NCBI RefSeq assembly: GCF_000152845.1
Contig: NZ_CH902584.1
Coordinates: forward strand, 1,913,815 to 1,977,814
Direction of reading: 5' to 3'
From: Roseovarius sp. 217
Lineage (GTDB): Bacteria > Pseudomonadota > Alphaproteobacteria > Rhodobacterales > Rhodobacteraceae
Length of the DNA stretch: 64,000 bases
A program made the translations under genes and the position numbers. The notes under the pieces were generated by a model that searched no databases, was not told the origin of the DNA, and saw only the letters and a program-made list of their open reading frames with translations. This document shows positions 36,157-44,873 of the stretch, piece after piece (the stretch's first letter is position 1; each line of letters begins with the position of its first letter).

Positions 36157-37296
36157 CTATTTCGGCATCGGATTGCTGGCCCGATTATAGGGCCGCCAAT
36201 TGGTGATCTCGGGGTAATACATCTCGCGCCAGCGGCGCACGCGGGGGTTCATCACCCGCCGCCAGATTGGCGGGACCATGGCGGCCATGGTCATCACCGG
36301 ATAGCCATAGGGCAATTGCGGCGCGTCCGCCTCGGTGTAGTTCTGCAAGAGCGGAAAGCGGCGATCGGGTTTGTAATGATGATCCGAATGGCGTTGCAGG
36401 TTGATCAAGAGCCAGTTCGACGCGCGATGCGCCGCGTTCCAGCTATGGCGCGGCTGGACATGCTCATACTTGCCGCCCCCCAGATGTTTGCGCGTGAGCC
36501 CGTAATGTTCGATGTAATTTACAAGCTCTAGCTGCCAGATCGCAATAAACGCCTGCCAGACAAAGAGAGCGAGGCCAATCCAGCCGCCGATCAGCAGCGC
36601 CAAAAGCGCCATGAACCCTTGCAGCGCCCAATATTTGAAGAAGGGGTTTTTGAGATCATGCCATGGGCGGTCGCGGCGGGCCTGCATGTCGGATTCGGCC
36701 TTGAAGGCCGAATGCCAGCTTTGCCGCAGCACGCGCGGGAAAAAGCGGTGAAACCCTTCATTATAGCGCGCCGTGACTGGATCGCGGGGGGTGCCCACGT
36801 AGCGGTGATGCACCAAAAGATGCTCGGAGCGGAAATGCGAGTAGAGGACCATGGCCAAGAGGATATCGCCCAGAAACCGCTCGCCCCGGTTTTTCTGGTG
36901 CATGAGTTCGTGGCTATAGTTGATGCCCACTGTGCCGGTGATCACCCCGACGCCAAAGAAGAGCAGGATGGTTTCCAGCGGATTGAGATGCGCGTCTCCG
37001 GGGCCGGTGACATACCAGATCAGCCAAAAGAGCAGGCCGAATTGCAACGGTGCCCAGATCAGGGTGATGGCGCGATACGGGGTCAGTTGCTCCTCGCGCG
37101 TCTCAAGATCGGCATTCTCGGTATAGAGCCCGAGAAAGGCATCGAGGATTGAAAAGAAATACCAAGTGGTCAGCGGCAGCAAAAGCACAGTCCAACCGCC
37201 ATGGAGCGCCCCCAGCACCGCCACGGGCAGTAGAAAGAGCGACATCCAAAAGGGCAATGCGCGATGCAGTTGGGCAACCTCAGTCGCGGGGACCAT
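36157..37296 (-). CDS. alkB: Alkane 1-monooxygenase (AlkB family)
   Basis: The 379-residue membrane diiron hydroxylase has six hydrophobic helices and the histidine boxes of AlkB: HELMH, EHLLVHHRYVG, LQRHSDHHYKPDRR, and the diagnostic NYIEHYGLTRK with nearby QPRHSWNA. The family hydroxylates medium-chain alkanes at the terminal carbon with electrons from rubredoxin. No rubredoxin or rubredoxin reductase gene is in the window and no fused rubredoxin domain is present. The gene lies 30 bp after mutY on the same strand and may be co-transcribed with it. Confidence 0.9.
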   Translation of the reverse strand: MVPATEVAQLHRALPFWMSLFLLPVAVLGALHGGWTVLLLPLTTWYFFSILDAFLGLYTENADLETREEQLTPYRAITLIWAPLQFGLLFWLIWYVTGPGDAHLNPLETILLFFGVGVITGTVGINYSHELMHQKNRGERFLGDILLAMVLYSHFRSEHLLVHHRYVGTPRDPVTARYNEGFHRFFPRVLRQSWHSAFKAESDMQARRDRPWHDLKNPFFKYWALQGFMALLALLIGGWIGLALFVWQAFIAIWQLELVNYIEHYGLTRKHLGGGKYEHVQPRHSWNAAHRASNWLLINLQRHSDHHYKPDRRFPLLQNYTEADAPQLPYGYPVMTMAAMVPPIWRRVMNPRVRRWREMYYPEITNWRPYNRASNPMPK

Positions 37297-37326
37297 AGAC
37301 CATTCCTTAGACGTTTCGGACGTGTA

Positions 37327-38388
37327 TCATGCCATATCTTTCAATGCCGCGTGCGCGAGGTCAAATACCTTTCGCATGACGGTGGGTAACTCTGTGGGGC
37401 GAAAGGCTGTTGCGGTCAGAAAATCGCCTCGATTCGGCTGCGCATCGTGGGGCAGGCGAGCGACGAGCACCGTCAGTCGAAGATGAAAGTGGGTAAACGT
37501 ATGACGTGCCTCGGCGTCGACCTGGATCCAATCTGCTTCTATGGGCGGAGCAGGGGGCGGCGCGTCGTTCCAGTCGCTACTGGGCCATCCGAGCATGCCG
37601 CCGAGCAGCCCTTTTTCGGGGCGGCGTTCCAGAAGCCAAGCGCCATCTTGGCGCTGCGCCACATAGGCATATCCGAGCCGCACCGGTTTGGCCTCCTTGG
37701 GCAGCTTTTTAGGTAGGTCCGGCGCTGTCCCTGCTTTGCGCGCAGCGCAGGCCGTCACCCAAGGACATATCCCACAGGCAGGAGACTTGGGCGTGCAAAC
37801 CGTGGCGCCGAGATCCATTACTGCCTGCGCATAATCGCCGGGCCGGGTCTGCGGCGTGAGGCGTGCTGCGGCCTCTGTCAGTTCTCGCTTGGCTGTGGGC
37901 AGGGGGGTGTGGATGTCATACAGCCGTGCCATCACCCTCTCGACATTCCCATCGACCACCACCGCTGGCCGGTCATAGGCAATCGCAGCAATCGCCGCCG
38001 CAGTATACGGTCCGATCCCCGGTAGGGCACGCAGTTCCTCTACGGTGGCAGGAAAGTGCCCTTGGTGATCGGTGACAACCGCGCGCGCGCATTTCAAGAG
38101 GTTGCGGGCTCGAGCGTAGTAACCGAGACCTGCCCATTCCCCCATGACCTGCCCATCTTGTGCGGCCGCCAGATCGGCCACTGTGGGCCAGAGAGTGATG
38201 AAGCGGATGAAATACTCCCGGACTGCCGCCACAGTGGTCTGCTGCAGCATTACTTCGCTCAGCCAGATGCGATAGGGATCGGGGCAGATGCCAGCGCTGC
38301 GCGCGGTCGGACTGACACGCCACGGCAGATCTCTGGCATGTGTGTCATACCAAGCCAGCAACGTCTGTGCGTCGGCGTCATAACGCAT
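37327..38388 (-). CDS. mutY: Adenine DNA glycosylase MutY
   Basis: The 353-residue enzyme removes adenine mispaired with 8-oxoguanine. The catalytic Glu lies in WLSEVMLQQTTV, the helix-hairpin-helix in LRALPGIGPYTAAAIAAIA, and the catalytic Asp in VVVDGNVERVMARL. The 4Fe-4S ligands follow as C-x6-C-x2-C-x5-C (CTPKSPACGICPWVTAC). A C-terminal NUDIX-like domain that reads 8-oxoG occupies about residues 225-350. It is divergent from the DUF721 gene. Confidence 0.93.
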   Translation of the reverse strand: MRYDADAQTLLAWYDTHARDLPWRVSPTARSAGICPDPYRIWLSEVMLQQTTVAAVREYFIRFITLWPTVADLAAAQDGQVMGEWAGLGYYARARNLLKCARAVVTDHQGHFPATVEELRALPGIGPYTAAAIAAIAYDRPAVVVDGNVERVMARLYDIHTPLPTAKRELTEAAARLTPQTRPGDYAQAVMDLGATVCTPKSPACGICPWVTACAARKAGTAPDLPKKLPKEAKPVRLGYAYVAQRQDGAWLLERRPEKGLLGGMLGWPSSDWNDAPPPAPPIEADWIQVDAEARHTFTHFHLRLTVLVARLPHDAQPNRGDFLTATAFRPTELPTVMRKVFDLAHAALKDMA

Positions 38389-38470
38389 AGTTTATCCCCC
38401 AGCATCACAATCAGGTCTGGCATCCCCTGACACATGGCATAAGTTAGCGCCAGTGAGGAGAGTGCCAACC

Positions 38471-38980
38471 ATGACCAGCCGCAAGGCAACGACATACGGT
38501 TTCAAACGCACCTCGGCGCTGTTGCAAACCAGCATCCGCCGCGCCTCTGAAACGCGTGGCTTTGCGCAATCGCGGCTTTTGACCCATTGGGCCGAAGTGG
38601 TGGGTGATGAGATCGCCGCCGTGGCGCGCCCGGTCGAGGTATCCTATGCGCGGCAAGGAATGGGGGCGACGCTGACCCTCCTGACCACGGGCGCGCAAGC
38701 CCCGATGCTGGACATGCAGAAGGAAAAGCTGCGGGAACGGGTCAATGCCGTCTATGGCTACAACGCAATCGCCCGTATTCGGATCACTCAGACGGCCCCT
38801 GTCGGGTTTGCCGAAGGGCAAGTGGATTTCAACCACCGGGCAAAGGTCAAAGCTCAACCCTCAGTGCCCGCCGAAACGCTTGAGGCCGCCACAAGCCTGG
38901 CCGCGCCTGTTGCGGATGAAGGATTGCGGGCAGCGCTGGAAACTCTGGCGCGCAACGTGCTAGTTAAATCGCAACGCTGA
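38471..38980 (+). CDS. DUF721 (DciA-like) protein
   Basis: The 169-residue protein carries the DUF721 domain in its first 100 residues (FAQSRLLTHWAEVVGDEIAAVARPV and a following LTLLTTGAQAPMLDMQKEKLRERVN), then a variable C-terminal part. In many bacteria lacking DnaC, DciA helps load the DnaB helicase; I transfer that role only by family. ATG at 38471 follows GAGGAG; the upstream GTG includes that site. It is followed after 28 bp by the DsbA-like gene. Confidence 0.8.
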   Translation: MTSRKATTYGFKRTSALLQTSIRRASETRGFAQSRLLTHWAEVVGDEIAAVARPVEVSYARQGMGATLTLLTTGAQAPMLDMQKEKLRERVNAVYGYNAIARIRITQTAPVGFAEGQVDFNHRAKVKAQPSVPAETLEAATSLAAPVADEGLRAALETLARNVLVKSQR

Positions 38981-39008
38981 AATTCCCTATCGGACCAAGG
39001 AAAACGTG

Positions 39009-39617
39009 ATGAAACAATTGATCGCTACTGGGGCAGTTGCCCTTGCCATGCTGACCGGCGCTGCCATGGCGCAGGAGGCAGCCCCCGATACATCTCAGAT
39101 CGTCGAAATGACGATGGGCCCCGAAGATGCGAAGGTGACGATCATTGAATATGCGTCCTTTACCTGTCCGCATTGTGCGAATTTCCACAAAGGGCCGCTG
39201 AAGCAACTCAAAGCCGATTACATCGACACCGATAAGGTTCATTTCGTCTATCGGGATGTCTATTTTGACCGTTTCGGTCTTTGGGCCTCAATGGTGGCCC
39301 GCTGTGGTGGAGCCGAGAAGTTTTTTGGTATTTCGGACATGATCTATGAGCAGCAGGCCGAATGGACCAAAGGTGAACCAGCGGAGATCGCTGACAACTT
39401 GCGTCGCATCGGCAAAGTTGCAGGGTTAGAGCCTGATGCTCTCGAGGCCTGTCTCAATGACAACGAAAAGGCCAAGACGTTGGTCGCGTGGTATCAGGAA
39501 AATGCCGAAGCGCATGAGGTGACTTCAACACCCACGCTGGTGATCAACGAACAGAAGTATGCGAATATGGCCTATGACGAGCTCCGGGCCATCATCGACG
39601 AAAAACTGGCAGAATAA
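39009..39617 (+). CDS. DsbA-family thiol oxidoreductase
   Basis: The 202-residue periplasmic protein has a signal peptide MKQLIATGAVALAMLTGAAMA and a thioredoxin fold with the CPHC active site in YASFTCPHCANFH. A helical insert and the cis-Pro loop TSTPTLVINEQKY follow. This is the DsbA/DsbG-like group common in alphaproteobacteria (thioredoxin_4). It probably forms or exchanges disulfides in exported proteins. AAGGA lies before the start. Confidence 0.88.
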   Translation: MKQLIATGAVALAMLTGAAMAQEAAPDTSQIVEMTMGPEDAKVTIIEYASFTCPHCANFHKGPLKQLKADYIDTDKVHFVYRDVYFDRFGLWASMVARCGGAEKFFGISDMIYEQQAEWTKGEPAEIADNLRRIGKVAGLEPDALEACLNDNEKAKTLVAWYQENAEAHEVTSTPTLVINEQKYANMAYDELRAIIDEKLAE

Positions 39618-39730
39618 TGCGCTTGGGGCAGGATGGGTCGGGATTGATTGTCCCGGCTCATTTATCCCTCTGGACAGTCTTTCGCGCCAGTGGCAGGATT
39701 TGATCAAATTACACCTGCCGGAGCACCCCC

Positions 39731-41080
39731 ATGAAAGACGATAATTTCTTGCGTGAAATGAACGCCCGCCACCTGTGGCACCCAATGGGGCATCCGGGAG
39801 AGATGCAGGCCAACGCGCCGAAGATCATCAAGAGTGCAGCAGGTGTGCGGATCACAGACATAGACGGGCATGACCCCGTGGATGCTGTGGGTGGGTTGTG
39901 GTGTGTCAATCTTGGCTATTCCAACGATGTGGTGAAACAGGCGATTTCCGATCAGCTTTGGCAACTCCCATATTATTCAGCCTTTGCCGGTACTACCAAC
40001 CCGGCGGCGATCGAAGCGTCCTATGCGGTGCAGGAATTCTTTGCCGAGGATGGAATGACCCGGGTATTCTTCACCTCGGGCGGCTCGGATAGCGTGGATA
40101 CGGCGCTGCGAATGGCGCGGCAGTATCACCGCCTGCGCGGCGAACCCACACGGACCAAGTTTCTGAGCCTGAAGAAAGGCTATCACGGCACACATTGGGG
40201 CGGTGCCTCGGTCAATGGCAACAACCGATTCCGGATCACCTATGAGCCGCTCTTGCCGGGCTGTTTCCACTTGCCCAGCCCCTATACCTATCGCAACCCG
40301 TTCGATGAGGCCGATGGCGCCAAGCTGGCGGAAAAGATTGCCGCTGCAATGGTGGACGAGATCGAGTTTCAGGATCCGAGCACCATTGCCGCCTTTATCA
40401 TGGAGCCCATTCAGGGGGCAGGCGGCGTCATCGTGCCGGATGCATCATTCATGAAGCATATGCGCGAGGTCTGCGACCGCTACGGCATCCTGATGATTTC
40501 TGACGAGGTGATCACCGGATTCGGGCGCACCGGCGATTGGACCGGGGCGCGGCATTGGGGCGTGCAGCCCGACATGATGACCATCGCCAAGGGCATCACC
40601 AGCGGTTACTTTCCGGTAGGTGGCGTGGTCTTGGGCGACAAGGTGGCGGATGTGTTCGAGAAGGCGGGTCCAGAGGGCAACATCTGGACCGGCTACACCT
40701 ATTCGGCGCATCCCGTGGGGGCGGCGGCAGTGGTGGCCTGTCTGTCAGAGACGCTGCGGTTGGATACCAAGAGCAATGCTGCCGTGCGCGGCGCGCAGCT
40801 CTATGAGGGGGTCAAGAAACTGGCCGCGAAATACGACATCATCGGTGATGTGCGGGGCGGTCATGGGCTGATGATGGGGATCGAACTGGTCAGCGACCGC
40901 GCCAAGAAGACGCCCATGGATGCCGCGACCATGAAGCGGGTGCATCAGGCGACTTATGAGGCGGGGGCAATGGTGCGTCTGGGGGCGCATAATATCCTGA
41001 TGTCGCCGCCTCTGGTGATTTCCGAGGCCGAGATTGACGTGATCCTGTCGTCGCTTGATGCCGGGTTCGCAGCGGCCTGA
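39731..41080 (+). CDS. Class III PLP-dependent aminotransferase
   Basis: The 449-residue omega-aminotransferase carries HLWHPMGHP at the N-terminus, FFTSGGSDSVDTALRMAR for the phosphate-binding turn, ISDEVITGFGRTGDW with the cofactor-binding Asp, and IAKGITSGYFPVGG with the Schiff-base Lys. Relatives transaminate taurine, beta-alanine, polyamines or other omega-amines using pyruvate. Substrate preference cannot be fixed from the sequence. It stands alone, with a strong terminator downstream shared with the convergent alanine symporter. Confidence 0.9.
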   Translation: MKDDNFLREMNARHLWHPMGHPGEMQANAPKIIKSAAGVRITDIDGHDPVDAVGGLWCVNLGYSNDVVKQAISDQLWQLPYYSAFAGTTNPAAIEASYAVQEFFAEDGMTRVFFTSGGSDSVDTALRMARQYHRLRGEPTRTKFLSLKKGYHGTHWGGASVNGNNRFRITYEPLLPGCFHLPSPYTYRNPFDEADGAKLAEKIAAAMVDEIEFQDPSTIAAFIMEPIQGAGGVIVPDASFMKHMREVCDRYGILMISDEVITGFGRTGDWTGARHWGVQPDMMTIAKGITSGYFPVGGVVLGDKVADVFEKAGPEGNIWTGYTYSAHPVGAAAVVACLSETLRLDTKSNAAVRGAQLYEGVKKLAAKYDIIGDVRGGHGLMMGIELVSDRAKKTPMDAATMKRVHQATYEAGAMVRLGAHNILMSPPLVISEAEIDVILSSLDAGFAAA

Positions 41081-41110
41081 GCGGGCAGGGATCGGTACGC
41101 GTCAAAAGAT

Positions 41111-41147
41111 CGAAGGGCCGGGGATTTCCCGGCCCTTCGTCATTTTT
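41111..41147. terminator. Bidirectional terminator
   Basis: CGAAGGGCCGGG, GATTT and CCCGGCCCTTCG form a 12-bp stem (41111-41139), followed on the plus strand by TCATTTTT and on the minus strand by ATCTTTTG. It sits between the convergent aminotransferase and symporter genes. Confidence 0.85.
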
Positions 41148-41162
41148 ACCTTTGCGGCCAAG

Positions 41163-42713
41163 TCACTCGAACTTCTTGATCTCGCCGGATTTCAGGCGGC
41201 TGAGGTAGCTGTCAAGCTCGCGCTTGACGATGGGCATCAGGATATAGAGCCCGATGATATTGACCACCGCCATGGCAAAGATCGCGGCATCCGAGAAGTC
41301 GATCACCGGACCGAGATTTGCGGCAGCCCCGATCACGACAAAGATGCAGAAGATCACCTTGAACACCAGTTCCTTGGTCTCGCCTTCGCCGAAGAGGTAG
41401 GTCCAGGCCTTGAGGCCGTAGTAGGACCAGCTGATCATGGTCGAGAAGGCGAAAAGTACGACCGCCACGGCCAGAATGTAGGGAAACCAGCTGATCGCGC
41501 TGCCAAAGGCCGCTGAGGTGAGGCCAACGCCCGAGGTGCCGCCAACGGTCTGGATCGCGGTGCCTGCCTCGTTGAGCAGGTAGTTGCCATCCGGCCCCGC
41601 CACAAGCTGTCCGGTGATGATGATCACGAGGGCCGTCATGGTGCAGATCACCACCGTGTCGATAAAGGGCTCAAGCAGCGACACGAAGCCTTCGGTGATC
41701 GGTTCCTTGGTACGCACCGCCGAGTGGGCGATTGCGGCGGAACCGACGCCTGCCTCGTTGGAAAAGGCCGCCCGTTTGAAGCCTTGGATAAGCGCGCCGA
41801 CCATGCCGCCGGCGACGCCGAGCCCGGTAAAGGCCCCGTCGAAAATCTGCCCAAAGGCCCAGCCGATTTTATCCGCGTTCATCGCGATGATAATGAGCGC
41901 CGTGCCGACATAAAGGATGCCCATGAAAGGCACGACCTTTTCGGTCACGCTGGCGATGGATTTGAGGCCGCCGACGATCACCGCAAAGACCACACCGGCA
42001 AAGATCACGCCCGTGATCCAGCCCGGATAGGCCCCGACGATGCCTGCGATCTGCTGATGTGCCTGATTGGCCTGAAACATATTGCCGCCGCCAAGGGCAC
42101 CGAGGATGCAGAAGATCGAGAAGAGCACCGCGAGGATCCTGCCGCCCGGCATGCCGCGTTCGGCAAAGCCCTTGGTCAGGTAATACATCGGGCCGCCCGA
42201 AACGCGCCCATCCGCGTATTCGTTGCGGTATTTTACGCCCAAGGTGCATTCGGTGAATTTAGACGCCATACCCATAAGGCCCGCAAGGATCATCCAGAAG
42301 GTGGCACCGGGGCCGCCGATGCTGACCGCGACGGCGACGCCTGCGATATTGCCAAGGCCGACAGTGCCCGAGAGGGCGGTCGCGAGCGCCTGAAAATGGC
42401 TGACCTCACCGGCATCGTTGGGGTCGGAGTAGTCACCTTTTACGAGCGCAATGGAATGGCCGATCGCCCGGAACTGAATAAAGCCGAAATAGAGCGTGAA
42501 TACGGTCGCGCCGATCACCAGCCACGCCACGATCCACGGAAATGTGGTCCCTGGAAAGTTGGAAAAAATCAGATTTACAAACCAGCCTGTCGAGTTGGCG
42601 AAAATCTGATTGACCTTCTCATCAATGGATTGCGCGTAGGCAGGTGCGGAGTAGAACGCTGCCCCAACTGCGGCAAACGCCGCAGGAAATGCATGTCGAT
42701 ACATCTTTGTCAT
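41163..42713 (-). CDS. Sodium:alanine/glycine symporter (AGCS family)
   Basis: The 516-residue transporter has about eleven membrane helices and an N-terminal signal-like stretch. AGCS motifs are clear: ALATALSGTVGLGNIAGVAVA, GPGATFWMILAGLMGMASKF, and FKRAAFSNEAGVGSAAIAHS. It takes up alanine or glycine with sodium ions. The preceding universal stress gene on the same strand ends 18 bp before it, so the two are probably co-transcribed. Confidence 0.92.
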   Translation of the reverse strand: MTKMYRHAFPAAFAAVGAAFYSAPAYAQSIDEKVNQIFANSTGWFVNLIFSNFPGTTFPWIVAWLVIGATVFTLYFGFIQFRAIGHSIALVKGDYSDPNDAGEVSHFQALATALSGTVGLGNIAGVAVAVSIGGPGATFWMILAGLMGMASKFTECTLGVKYRNEYADGRVSGGPMYYLTKGFAERGMPGGRILAVLFSIFCILGALGGGNMFQANQAHQQIAGIVGAYPGWITGVIFAGVVFAVIVGGLKSIASVTEKVVPFMGILYVGTALIIIAMNADKIGWAFGQIFDGAFTGLGVAGGMVGALIQGFKRAAFSNEAGVGSAAIAHSAVRTKEPITEGFVSLLEPFIDTVVICTMTALVIIITGQLVAGPDGNYLLNEAGTAIQTVGGTSGVGLTSAAFGSAISWFPYILAVAVVLFAFSTMISWSYYGLKAWTYLFGEGETKELVFKVIFCIFVVIGAAANLGPVIDFSDAAIFAMAVVNIIGLYILMPIVKRELDSYLSRLKSGEIKKFE

Positions 42714-42731
42714 CCCTGTTGTTTCTTTTTG

Positions 42732-43166
42732 TTACGGAACGATGGTGCAGGGCACCGGCGCGGTTTGAACGAGTGCACCGGCGACAGAGCCGAAAACCCG
42801 TGCGCCAATCGCCGATTGACCGTCCCTTCCAATAACGATCTGAACCGCATTGTGCTCCTTGGCGATCCGGCAAAGGAGATCTGCTGTGTTGCCATAACGG
42901 ATCACTGCTTCGACCGGCATGCCCGCGTCCTGCAACTCGGCGACGACCGTCGAGGTGATTGCCTTTTCGGCGCGTTCCATCTCTTCGCGACGACGCTTGT
43001 GCCGTTCTTCCAACTCGCTCGGGGTGAGAAAGGAATAAGGTGACCATTCCAGCACATGTGCCAGAATTATCGTACCTCCCTGAGCGCGTGCGCGATCGAC
43101 CGCGAATTCAAGCGCACGCCTTGATGAAACGCTGCCGTCGTAGCCGACGACGAATTTTCCAGACAT
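42732..43166 (-). CDS. Universal stress protein (UspA family)
   Basis: The 144-residue single-domain Usp has strand one KFVVGYDGSVSSRRALEFAV and the ATP-binding loop GRDGQSAIGARVFGSVAGALVQTAPVPCTIV, which follows the G-x2-G-x9-G(S/T) pattern. A central RYGNTADLLCRIAKEHNAVQIVIG precedes it. ATG at 43166 follows GAGGGAGAT. It is a stress-related nucleotide-binding protein, upstream of the alanine symporter. The 276 bp to the next gene hold no other recognisable feature. Confidence 0.88.
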   Translation of the reverse strand: MSGKFVVGYDGSVSSRRALEFAVDRARAQGGTIILAHVLEWSPYSFLTPSELEERHKRRREEMERAEKAITSTVVAELQDAGMPVEAVIRYGNTADLLCRIAKEHNAVQIVIGRDGQSAIGARVFGSVAGALVQTAPVPCTIVP

Positions 43167-43442
43167 AACAAGATCTCCCTCGCTGTTTTTGTATTTCCGG
43201 GTGTCAAGACTGCTACCCGGTACGTCACTCTACCAAAGGTTTTATTTACAGTTTTCCCGGATTCACGGGATTCACGAGCCGAACGCGCCAAATTTCCACC
43301 AAATTCGACCCGTCCTGCAAGATTCTTTCGCAAACTGGCGAGACCTATTGCCGCGCGCCTCTCTGCCACGGTCCTTGCGCGCGCCATTGAACTCAACTGT
43401 GGATTTGCGCATATGATGGCGCGAACCCTCTAGGAGAGCCTG

Positions 43443-43862
43443 ATGGACCTGCGCCCGATCACCCAAGATTTTACTGTCTCACCGCAAATTGACTGTGCGG
43501 ATGTACCTGCAATCGTCGAAGCTGGGTTTCGTTCGATCCTTTGCAATCGTCCTGATGGCGAGGACTTTGGCCAGACCTGTTATGATGAGGTTGCCGCAAC
43601 GGCCAAGGCTGCCGGACTCGAGGTTCGCGCAGTGCCAATCGTATCGGGACAGATGACCGACGCTGATCTCAATGCCTTTCGTGCTGCCATTGAGGACCTC
43701 CCCAAGCCGATCTTGGCCTATTGCCGAACAGGAACGCGTTGCACGATGCTCTGGAGCATGACCAAATTCACTGAGTTGGGAGGCGACGAAGTTCTGCGCG
43801 CCACGTCCAAAGCAGGCTACGACATGTCTGGCCTGATTGCGCAGCTTGAACGCAACCAATGA
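43443..43862 (+). CDS. DUF442 / TIGR01244 phosphatase (beta-lactamase-hydrolase-like)
   Basis: The 139-residue protein is of the tyrosine-phosphatase-like DUF442 family. The phosphate loop is AYCRTGTRC with the catalytic Cys and Arg intact, and the FTVSPQIDCADVPAI start and ILCNRPDGED segment are typical. In some bacteria the domain is fused to a sulfur dioxygenase. Here it stands alone and overlaps the next gene by 4 bp (ATGA), so translation is probably coupled to the sugar-kinase-like gene. Confidence 0.85.
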   Translation: MDLRPITQDFTVSPQIDCADVPAIVEAGFRSILCNRPDGEDFGQTCYDEVAATAKAAGLEVRAVPIVSGQMTDADLNAFRAAIEDLPKPILAYCRTGTRCTMLWSMTKFTELGGDEVLRATSKAGYDMSGLIAQLERNQ

Positions 43863-44599
43863 CCGATTGGGCCGTTATCGGCCATGACGGTCATGCCGCC
43901 CGTGCCTTTGTGTTGCGCGGGTCGCGGGTGACCCATTCTCTAACCGCTCCTGAGTCCGCAACCTTACTTGCGCAGATCAATCCGGCGGTTCGGATACTGT
44001 ACCGTATCGGAGAGGGGCAATCCGGCAGTATTCCCACCGGAGTTTTGCCGCAAGGAGGCCACGGGTTAGCAGGTTTCGTACAAGATAGCCCGCCGGATGT
44101 GATCGACGGTTGGGTGCGTTTTCTGTTGATCGGACTGTTAAGTGTGCGCAGCGCTTGGGATGGGGTTGCCTGGGTGGTTTTGCGCGATCTACACCACTGG
44201 CTGCATCTGAGCGCCGGTGAGGCTGTCAGTTCTCAGAGCTTTCTCACACCTCGCTTGATCGCTACCCTTGGTGGCGCCTCTAGCTTTTGTGAAACAGCCA
44301 TCTCAGATACCTTAACCCGGCCTGAGCGTCTTGCCGCGCAGCTGCGCTCGGCCCAGGTGACCAATAGTACATCAGCCGTGAGCGGCCATCTATTGGGCGC
44401 AGAACTTGCCGCGGCAAGGCCCTATTGGTTGGGACAGAGCGTTAGTTTGATTGCGGATAGCGCATGTGCAATGCAGTACTCGCACGCTCTATCAGAGCTT
44501 GGCGTACCAGTGACCATCTTTGACCCTGAGGCGTTGATTGCGCCAGCTCTAGCGGCCCTTGCAACCGCTCTTGGCTATGGGGATCTTCCGGCGCGTTAG
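43859..44599 (+). CDS. 2-dehydro-3-deoxygalactonokinase-like protein, motif-poor
   Basis: The 246 residues are recognisably of the DgoK family but short (family about 290). The N-terminal phosphate loop, usually a DWGTSxLRAW-type sequence, reads GHDGHAARAF: only the R-A-aromatic part remains. The second landmark, normally like LPGTHSKWV, reads LRDLHHWLH. Later segments (SFLTPRL, VSGHLLGAELA, and LIADSACAMQYSHAL near the end) keep family spacing. Kinase activity is therefore doubtful. It is translationally coupled to DUF442, and a 274-bp gap with no recognisable gene precedes the Kdo-transferase-like gene. Confidence 0.7.
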   Translation: MTDWAVIGHDGHAARAFVLRGSRVTHSLTAPESATLLAQINPAVRILYRIGEGQSGSIPTGVLPQGGHGLAGFVQDSPPDVIDGWVRFLLIGLLSVRSAWDGVAWVVLRDLHHWLHLSAGEAVSSQSFLTPRLIATLGGASSFCETAISDTLTRPERLAAQLRSAQVTNSTSAVSGHLLGAELAAARPYWLGQSVSLIADSACAMQYSHALSELGVPVTIFDPEALIAPALAALATALGYGDLPAR

Positions 44600-44873
44600 T
44601 GATCTAAAGTTGGGATTTGACGACCTCGGTTTTCCGAAGGTTTCCAGAACTTGCGTCAACCAGCGTATTTTCAAGGCGGTTGGTCTGAACTCGTGGGCAA
44701 TGCTTGACGAGCGGGTGCAAAGGAATACGGTGCGCGCAACCTGCGACATCTTGAGGAATGGCCATGATTGACAGCCTTTATTTGCTTTGCGGACATCTGT
44801 GTGTTGCTCCTCACGCCATGCATTGCACTCACGGGGCCGACGTCTCGCGCGGCCTAGTATCGGAATAATCCTG

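Noticed and set aside
41724..43043. 439-residue plus-strand frame opposite the alanine symporter and universal stress gene
   Set aside because: Both minus-strand genes have clear family motifs; the frame spans two genes and an intergenic gap.
43859..44599. Calling the gene a working 2-dehydro-3-deoxygalactonokinase
   Set aside because: The two phosphate-binding motifs are missing and the protein is short; only family resemblance can be claimed.
44600..44873. A small gene (plus-strand frame 44559-44771) between the kinase-like and Kdo-transferase-like genes
   Set aside because: It overlaps the end of the kinase-like gene, has no ribosome-binding site and shows no similarity to anything recognised.
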